A program made the translations under genes and the position numbers. 47,185 nt of DNA. Origin: Spirosoma profusum. Its GTDB lineage: Bacteria; Bacteroidota; Bacteroidia; Cytophagales; Spirosomataceae. The stretch lies in the NCBI RefSeq assembly GCF_014699005.1, contig NZ_JACWZY010000043.1, positions 1 to 47,185 of the forward strand, in the 5' to 3' direction. Below the pieces are notes generated by a model, which saw nothing but the letters and a program-made list of their open reading frames with translations, was not told the DNA's origin and made no database searches. Shown here in pieces: positions 42,901 to 47,185 of this stretch (position 1 is the first letter of the stretch; each line of letters starts with the position of its first letter).

Positions 42901-44049
42901 GTTAATTCCTAAGGATGTTTGCAGCGCATCAGTACAAAATTCCTTCTGGTAGCGGTAGGCCTTTAGTCGGGCAGCCGCCACATCGATTCGAAACAGCCCT
43001 TTGGTATTGGCGCCCATCCAGAGTACGCCCGATCGGTCCAGCCACAGACTGGTTTCCTGGAGCCCGCCATGACGATTGCCATACAAGGAGCGATAGTGCC
43101 AAAGTTCGGTTATTCCTGTTCCATCTTTGTACTGATAAAGTGTTCCTCCGGCTAATAGGTATACTGTACCATCGGTAGACTGGCTCAACAGGGGCTGATC
43201 GATAGAGAGTTTGTGGGTAGCAAAGGCAACCGACCGGGTGGTCATACGCCGGGGATTAATAAACAGCAGGTGGGTTTGATTATTGATCATAATCTCGCCA
43301 TTAGGGCGTACGAACGCTCGCACTCGTTCGTCGTTTATGGCCATTGCCCGCAATCCTGGTAAAAGAGCCTTGAAGCGTGCGGATTTAACCAATTGACCGG
43401 ACGCAGGAATCTGGCTAATTCCAATTGGAGATATTGCCCAGATATTTCCCTGTCGATCTTCAGCAAGCGTGTTAATGGTATCGCTAACCAGACCGTTCGC
43501 GACCCGACGGTACCGAGTGAATCGCTTCTGCCGAACATCATAGTGAAACACACCCTCATGGAGAATTAGTCCCCACATATTCCCTTGACGGTCCACATGC
43601 AACTGCCGGTCGCCAGGTAATGCCCGAAGGCTGTCTTCTAACTGTGTAAAGTGCTGACAATGACCCGTTTGAGCATCCATTCGGTCGATCTGCCCGGTGT
43701 TGTAGCGTAGCCAGATTTGATTTGGACCACCCCGTTCCAGCCAGCCAACCATGTTGCTACGAGGAGACGCCGGATTGTTGGGCTGATGATAAAAAGGCAA
43801 CATCTGTCGACCATCGTAGCGCGCCACTCCACCCAGTGTACCCACCCAGATAAAGCCAGCATCGTCCTGCACCACACCGGAAACAAACGCCTGGGGTAAT
43901 CCCTGTTCTACGCCAATAATTTGAAGTGGGGGCCAACCTATAGCTTGATGTTCCGACTGACCATAGGTAGTAGTAAACAGAAGCCAGCCAATCCCGTGCA
44001 ACAACCATTGGTAAATTCGAAGAAGCGTATTAAAACGTGACTTTCGCAT
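39997..44049 (-). CDS. Hybrid two-component system protein (HTCS) with AraC-type output
   Basis: 1350 residues. Signal peptide/anchor MRKSRFNTLLRIYQWLLHGIG. Periplasmic beta-propeller of Reg_prop repeats about 40-700 (GVVQDDAGFIWVGTLGGVARYD; LPDRQGYLWLSTNRGLCRF), Y_Y_Y domain about 700-770 (YRYTLEGYDNQWT), TM about 775-795, HisKA with His near 839 (VSHELRTPLT), HATPase (DTGRGIDPKDLPHVFDRYF; GGTGIGLAL), receiver with Asp near 1151 (IIADIMMPIMDG), and an AraC/HTH_18 domain at 1260-1350 (YRVGYRKVTYFSQVYQQRFGKNPTDYLK). HTCS proteins sense glycans or related ligands in the periplasm and regulate neighbouring genes. No SusC/D or glycosidase genes are nearby, so the ligand is open. Confidence 0.95.
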   Translation of the reverse strand: MRKSRFNTLLRIYQWLLHGIGWLLFTTTYGQSEHQAIGWPPLQIIGVEQGLPQAFVSGVVQDDAGFIWVGTLGGVARYDGRQMLPFYHQPNNPASPRSNMVGWLERGGPNQIWLRYNTGQIDRMDAQTGHCQHFTQLEDSLRALPGDRQLHVDRQGNMWGLILHEGVFHYDVRQKRFTRYRRVANGLVSDTINTLAEDRQGNIWAISPIGISQIPASGQLVKSARFKALLPGLRAMAINDERVRAFVRPNGEIMINNQTHLLFINPRRMTTRSVAFATHKLSIDQPLLSQSTDGTVYLLAGGTLYQYKDGTGITELWHYRSLYGNRHGGLQETSLWLDRSGVLWMGANTKGLFRIDVAAARLKAYRYQKEFCTDALQTSLGINLSTFFKWPFDNPKTASSYYFRTKYDQQGQLWMGIGHELGYYSFQTRTFTQLPNLATTQSNVVTPDYLLRGIAITADKQVWALSSTGTLYRYDSSGRRWQTPFGKLDIEALDLVTDTDAFWATTMGDGLLRYDARTHRCRAIHFDRQPGNNTDESLLNLHQDVSHPDWLWIGSFRGLIGFNKRTGRYRRFTTAEGLPNNTVYSILPDRQGYLWLSTNRGLCRFHPVTHTTLNFGLSDGLPGEEFNRFHHLMLPDGRLAFGGVEGWVLFDPTQLRGDTTRPDVAITSLSINNQLADSTGRVTFLPQLFNTLTSLRLAHDQNYLTVGFTALNYHQPDRVTYRYTLEGYDNQWTTTTQASASYTQLPPGHYNLRIVAANTLGLPSQQVRQLAITILPPFWASSWAYGLYTLLVGSIGWGVFRMQRTRSRERQELALRERQAAELRQLDEAKTRFFTNVSHELRTPLTLMLGPLNSVLSRNRVEPQDEQFIRMADRSAQQLLELVNELLDLTRLEAGKLDLRPQTVELNWLLRECLDPFVGQAQQQGIILTMQLPKHNGLFVLIDATKLKRVIQNLLTNACKFTPMGGRVTLEAICHKDRLRIWVTDTGRGIDPKDLPHVFDRYFQTQQPGTPLEGGTGIGLALCQELVRLMQGTISVESEPGRGSSFCVDLPLIIDSGELTDENEPELNRVSMSESVRVDSTENEEIEFPYKQAAQVAEVDTVLIVEDNTELQTYLTTLLTPGLRVLTAANGQAALHRLVNLSQLPSLIIADIMMPIMDGFELLETLKAHSTYRMIPVIMLTARTEATDKLRALRLGVDDYLLKPFNESELTARVKNLLRNRRNRQVSTEDQPLEPGEDSSMISADEQLWLEKLEGLMAGRLGQFDLNADELADVLAMTRRTLYRTIKRLTGLTPAQYVAEARFQEARRLLETRQVSSVKQVAYRVGYRKVTYFSQVYQQRFGKNPTDYLK

Positions 44050-44064
44050 GGGCGGCTAACATAC

Positions 44065-44111
44065 CGTAATAATACTTCTTTACCCCTGGATTGTAAAGAA
44101 GTATTATTACG
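44065..44111. repeat. Perfect 19-bp inverted repeat with 9-nt loop
   Basis: CGTAATAATACTTCTTTAC (44065-44083), loop CCCTGGATT, exact complement 44093-44111. It begins inside the stop codon of the upstream kinase gene and ends 15 bp before the HTCS start. The AT-rich stem has no U run after it. It may be an intercistronic hairpin (processing or attenuation) or a dimeric operator. Confidence 0.85.
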
Positions 44112-45270
44112 ATAAGCCTATTAGCATGCCACGTTTACTTTGTTGAATTTCAATAACACCTAACGGCTTGCCTTTTCGTTGCACTTGGGCGTGTATGTGA
44201 GGTATCTGTAGACGAAACAAGGTTCCGTTCTGTTTAAGTAATTCAAATTCGCCTTCCAACTGCTCACTCAACGAAGCAATCAATCGCTTGCCAAACGAAG
44301 CTTTCGCCCCCTTTTTCTGCCAATCACTCTGGTTAATACCAGGACCATTATCCTGCACTTCCAGAATGATACTCGACTGGGAGGCAATAGCTTCAGGCCG
44401 CAAGTCAATGCGCAACATCGGACGTTTGTCGTCCAGATTACCGTAGGCGTATTTAAACGCGTTGGTTACCAACTCATTGACGATCAAGCCTAGTGGCATA
44501 GCCATGTCCACGTCCAGGTCTTGTTGCTCAATGTTGAGTTGTAAGTCAAACTCAGCGGGTTGATAGTCGTAAGCTTGCATCAGACTCTGGGCCAGATCCG
44601 TCAGGTATTCCCGCATGTTGACTGTCGTTACGATATCGGTTTGATAGAGTCGCTGATGAATCAGGGCCATAGCTTCAACTCGCTGTTGGCCCACCCGAAC
44701 CGCCTGAATGGCTTTTTCGTCCTTGAGTCGGTTGGACTGGAGTTTGAGCAGGCTGGAAACAATGGCCAGATTGTTCTTGACCCGGTGATGGAGTTCTTTC
44801 ATCATCAGAGCCAATTGGTCAGCCTGTTGCTGAATTTTGGTACGGCTAAGTTGGATACGTCGGTAAAACCAGGCTAGTGTAGCCAGCAGGATGGTCATCA
44901 GGATGAGGCTGCTTCCCCCGATCCAGATTTGCTGTTTTTGGAGGGCATTGGTGGTGGCCAGTTGCTTAATATTTTCTTCTTTCTGGCGGGTTTGGTAGCG
45001 CGTTTCCAGTTCAGCTAGTTGTCGATTTTTGGCTTCGATAAATACGCTGTCCCGATTCGCTATCTGAAGCCGATAAAAGTGCAGCGCCTGCTTAAAATCT
45101 CCCCGTTTCTCGGCAAGTTGACTCAGTTGACCATTAAGTTCGACTAAGAGATTATATTTATTAGCGTTTAGTTGAGAAACAGGCAAGCCATTTGGTTGGC
45201 CAATGGATGGACTGAGATGGCTTAATGTCCAGCAGAAAAGGAAGACGATAGCTAAATAAGTCGACTTCAT
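44107..45270 (-). CDS. Second HisKA_2 sensor kinase, shortened sensor
   Basis: 387 residues. Signal peptide MKSTYLAIVFLFCWTLSHLSPSIG, then a short N-part with at most one TPR-like unit (KRGDFKQALHFYRLQIANRDS). From ELETRYQTRQ on, the protein is almost identical to the kinase at 38083: coiled linker, TM, phospho-His in LHHRVKNNLA, and HATPase. The C-terminus diverges (PHIHAQVQRKGKPLGVIEIQQSKRG). It lacks the TPR array, so it probably senses something else or is a by-product of duplication. No own response regulator lies beside it; the LytTR protein at 37262 is the likely shared target because the dimerisation surface is the same. Confidence 0.9.
   Translation of the reverse strand: MKSTYLAIVFLFCWTLSHLSPSIGQPNGLPVSQLNANKYNLLVELNGQLSQLAEKRGDFKQALHFYRLQIANRDSVFIEAKNRQLAELETRYQTRQKEENIKQLATTNALQKQQIWIGGSSLILMTILLATLAWFYRRIQLSRTKIQQQADQLALMMKELHHRVKNNLAIVSSLLKLQSNRLKDEKAIQAVRVGQQRVEAMALIHQRLYQTDIVTTVNMREYLTDLAQSLMQAYDYQPAEFDLQLNIEQQDLDVDMAMPLGLIVNELVTNAFKYAYGNLDDKRPMLRIDLRPEAIASQSSIILEVQDNGPGINQSDWQKKGAKASFGKRLIASLSEQLEGEFELLKQNGTLFRLQIPHIHAQVQRKGKPLGVIEIQQSKRGMLIGLS
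44221..45020 (-). repeat. ~800-bp repeat, copy 2 (kinase module)
   Basis: Counterpart of 38122-38920, in the same orientation. Both copies stay in frame. The flanks on both sides are unrelated or only weakly related. Confidence 0.9.
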
Positions 45271-45350
45271 AAAATTGAATTACGGGAGGGGCTAGTACGC
45301 ACTCTTATTCGGTTTTATAAATGGATCATTATGAAACAGTCCCTGCTAAG

Positions 45351-45575
45351 CTAAAGTGATACGATCCTCAATAGATTACATTTTTCAACCCGATCTAAAT
45401 ATCCTATCTGCCCGTTAGCTGAGATATTTCTACTCGAATGAGCACCCAGATGTGTGGCAACCATTGGTTTTGAATTCAAAGCAGTGTTTATAGATTGTTC
45501 GGACGAACAGGCATTTGTATAAGTCAGAATAATGGCTATTAGTAAGTTTGAACGATGGCAGTATGGCTTTTTCAT
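45351..45575 (-). CDS. Short putative lipoprotein
   Basis: 74 residues from MKKPYCHRSNLL. The hydrophobic core LLIAIILTYTNAC ends in a lipobox-like TNAC-S, so the mature protein would start at Cys22. The rest is polar and unrecognised. A Met three codons upstream is possible. The start chosen here is supported because the leader before it (45576-45672) is homologous to the leader before the divergent gene at 45881, with the ATGs aligned. Function unknown; it may be a truncated remnant. Confidence 0.45.
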   Translation of the reverse strand: MKKPYCHRSNLLIAIILTYTNACSSEQSINTALNSKPMVATHLGAHSSRNISANGQIGYLDRVEKCNLLRIVSL

Positions 45576-45672
45576 GTGAGTCATCTAGTTTAATTGACTG
45601 ACTCAAAGGTAGATTAGCCCTAGAAGCTGTGTTGAAAAATGTAGTGAATGGCCGTAGTTTGTATGTAAGTGG
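45576..45672 (-). repeat. Duplicated 97-bp leader, copy A
   Basis: Similar over its whole length, without a net indel, to the reverse complement of 45784-45880. Both end at an ACTCAC-ATG start and share the TACCTTTG box. Confidence 0.8.
45604..45611 (-). promoter_or_regulatory. -7 box TACCTTTG for the lipoprotein gene
   Basis: Matches TAnnTTTG and ends 28 bp before the ATG. It is at the same distance as its twin at 45845-45852. Confidence 0.55.
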
Positions 45673-45783
45673 CTGAATCCGCCAAAGCGATAAAGTACTA
45701 TTAAACAATAAATAAGTTCCAAATTTTCAGTTAGGTGTGAAGCCCACAATCAGCCGCCAATTAAGACGGCTGACTAATTTCCT

Positions 45784-45880
45784 TCATTCACATACAATTA
45801 GCAGTCATTCACTACATTTTCCAGCGCAGCTTCTAGTGCTAATCTACCTTTGGATCAGTCAATTAATCAAACCAACTCAC
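45784..45880 (+). repeat. Duplicated 97-bp leader, copy B
   Basis: Inverted counterpart of 45576-45672. Shared words include CATTCACTACATTTT, GCTTCTAG and GCTAATCTACCTTTG. Confidence 0.8.
45845..45852 (+). promoter_or_regulatory. -7 box TACCTTTG for the membrane protein gene
   Basis: Matches TAnnTTTG and ends 28 bp before the ATG at 45881. Conserved in both leader copies. Confidence 0.55.
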
Positions 45881-46852
45881 ATGGATGAGTTATATCACTA
45901 CTGCAATAGTTTACTGGCCTTTAGTCTACTATCATTTATAAACACCTATCAATCAGAACGCGCGGCAAATCCCGAGTTGATATCACAACCGGAAGAAAAT
46001 AGCCACCCTTCCAGAGCCTATTTATTGATATTGCCAAGCGGTTGGCTTAGGAAAAAAGCCCATAAATACGGGGACAAAGACGTCAAAATTGCTCCTTTAT
46101 CCAGTCTATTTACAAATTCAGGCACGAGAACGATGTACCAATTGCGGATGCTGAGAGTTCTCGGGGTTCTAAGTGTGTTACTTCCTCTTGTGCTAATCGC
46201 AGGTTCGGCCGCTTTTGACAACTGCACAATCGTGTTGGCATCCGTTAGTCATTACTATTATACAACTATGGGCAACGTTTTTGTTGGTCTGTTATACACT
46301 ACTGGAATATCTCTATTTCTCTATAAAGGGGATAGTCTTAACGAGATCATCGCCACACGTTTTGCTGCCATCTGCATAATTATGGTTGCCCTATTACCCA
46401 CTTCAAAGGATATTTACGGGTGTAGCACACAAGTTTATCATCCTAATGCCCTGGGTGAAGAATTCCATAAAGCGTTTGCCGCGTTTTTTTTGCTGACGAT
46501 GTCTGTACTGTTCTGTGTATTTACGCAGAACAGTGACACGAGCCAACAGGCACGTAATCGAAATCGCCTATATCGCGTTTGCGCTGCTACCATTTCTATA
46601 ATAGTATTTACCATCGTAGCTATATCGAAACCGGGTTGGTTAGACCAGCAATCAGAACAGCTAGTACTTTCCTGGACAACTGAATACAAACCGGTTTTTT
46701 GGTTAGAGTGGATTGCGCTGGCCGCCGTTAGTATATCGTGGCTCACGAAAGGGCAATGGTTTCTGGTCGATCCGCTGCCCCAATTACAGAATAGTTTTAT
46801 GGATAACAGCTATCAATCAGAGCAATCTGAGTACGCCAAATCCATTAACTAA
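45881..46852 (+). CDS. Multi-spanning membrane protein, unknown (DUF998-like look)
   Basis: 323 residues from MDELYHYCNSLLAF. The frame is open 48 codons further upstream, but that part lies in the duplicated leader and is not protein-like, so the ATG at 45881 is chosen. TM segments are visible around residues 8-22, 90-112 (LRVLGVLSVLLPLVLIAGSAA), 125-148 (TTMGNVFVGLLYTTGISLFLY), 160-178, 195-215 (AFAAFFLLTMSVLFCVFT), 230-250 and 275-295. SHYYYTTMGNVFVG and the D-C pair before it resemble a group of bacterial membrane proteins of unknown function. A cytoplasmic loop with basic residues (GWLRKKAHKYGDKD) follows the first helix. No enzymatic motif is seen. Confidence 0.65.
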   Translation: MDELYHYCNSLLAFSLLSFINTYQSERAANPELISQPEENSHPSRAYLLILPSGWLRKKAHKYGDKDVKIAPLSSLFTNSGTRTMYQLRMLRVLGVLSVLLPLVLIAGSAAFDNCTIVLASVSHYYYTTMGNVFVGLLYTTGISLFLYKGDSLNEIIATRFAAICIIMVALLPTSKDIYGCSTQVYHPNALGEEFHKAFAAFFLLTMSVLFCVFTQNSDTSQQARNRNRLYRVCAATISIIVFTIVAISKPGWLDQQSEQLVLSWTTEYKPVFWLEWIALAAVSISWLTKGQWFLVDPLPQLQNSFMDNSYQSEQSEYAKSIN

Positions 46853-47185
46853 GTGATTTACTTACGAAAAAAGCGACCCGGTTTTATACAAAAAACTGGA
46901 CAATGAAGTCATATCTAAAACAACTGCCTGACTAAACAGCTACCATACATGGCAAAGTAAAAGTGAATAAAAGGACCGGGCCATCGTCATGCTAAATTGA
47001 GAAGAGATAAATCCTTAAATATTTCACTTGAACTTCGATTTCTAGCTTGAATAATTTAGCTAAATTTCAATATCTATCCAGCGTATATCGTCAACCGAAA
47101 GTGGACAGATGCGGGTGAAACGAGAAGAGATACTTTTAAGCACTTTGTAGTTTCTGAAAAATATGACTTTTCCGCCATTGGGCCA
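46853..47185. other. Intergenic tail of the window, 333 bp
   Basis: AT-rich, with no ORF of note, no RNA gene and no strong hairpin seen. It may hold the upstream region of a gene outside the window. Confidence 0.5.

Noticed and set aside
45737..45880. 48-residue N-terminal extension of the membrane protein at 45881
   Set aside because: The region is the duplicated leader with a promoter box, and its twin precedes an unrelated gene at the equivalent ATG.
1..47185. CRISPR arrays, rRNA genes, phage genes
   Set aside because: No regularly spaced short repeats, rRNA signatures or phage structural genes were seen.

Overview
The window looks like a chromosomal segment of a Cytophagales bacterium (Bacteroidota), most likely Spirosoma or a close relative. 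This rests on the protein families present: a hybrid two-component sensor with a beta-propeller periplasmic part, HisKA_2 kinases paired with LytTR regulators, DUF2975 with an XRE partner, and a large secreted protein of He_PIG, lamin-tail and DUF3616 modules. Candidate promoters also fit the Bacteroidota -7 box TAnnTTTG. The genus is an inference.

Layout. 0-6.5 kb is accessory DNA: a resolvase pseudogene, two secreted serine hydrolases of the beta-lactamase/PBP4 type, an XRE/DUF2975 pair, a decayed IS4-type element, and small genes. 7.1-12.05 kb is one gene for a 1654-residue secreted modular protein, closed by a perfect 20-bp terminator hairpin. 12.7-15.4 kb is an IS256 element and an IS3 element side by side, both broken. 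15.76-18.19 kb (+) encodes an acyl-ACP-reductase-like protein and an NDH-2-like flavoprotein. From 36.5 kb down to 18.2 kb (-) lies a Pfa-type (polyunsaturated fatty acid/secondary lipid) synthase operon: KS-AT-ACP-ACP; KR-DH; KS-CLF-AT-DH-DH; PfaD enoyl reductase; phosphopantetheinyl transferase; an unknown GNAT-like protein; and a long-chain acyl-CoA ligase. Upstream on the same strand are a PlsC-like acyltransferase, a LytTR response regulator, a TPR/HisKA_2 kinase, a 1350-residue hybrid sensor, and a second kinase that shares an ~800-bp near-identical 3' part with the first. The last 1.9 kb has a divergent gene pair (a short lipoprotein and a membrane protein) with an inverted duplicate of the same 97-bp leader.

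How the genes may work together. The synthase builds a long, probably polyunsaturated acyl chain on its own ACPs, which the PPTase activates. PlsC could place the chain in phospholipid, the ligase could recycle free acid, and the reductase could turn acyl-ACP into an aldehyde. An acyl-ACP reductase homologue with its catalytic cysteine beside a Pfa synthase suggests a product beyond a membrane fatty acid. The sensor block next to it may control the pathway.

Two sequence-level observations stand out. First, all three IS transposases are disrupted by five tiny GC-rich insertions of one design: 4-nt stem, 2-4-nt loop, complementary 4-nt stem, 4-nt tail, usually RGCG, total 14 or 16 nt. Removing exactly these (plus one 5-bp duplication) makes each reading frame whole again. 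Second, the PfaA homologue is split in two at an A AAA AAG slippery heptamer, where a -1 shift would make one canonical KS-AT-ACP-ACP-KR-DH protein. A possible DNA-level word, CTACGT/ACGTAG, also looks strongly over-represented in all reading frames.
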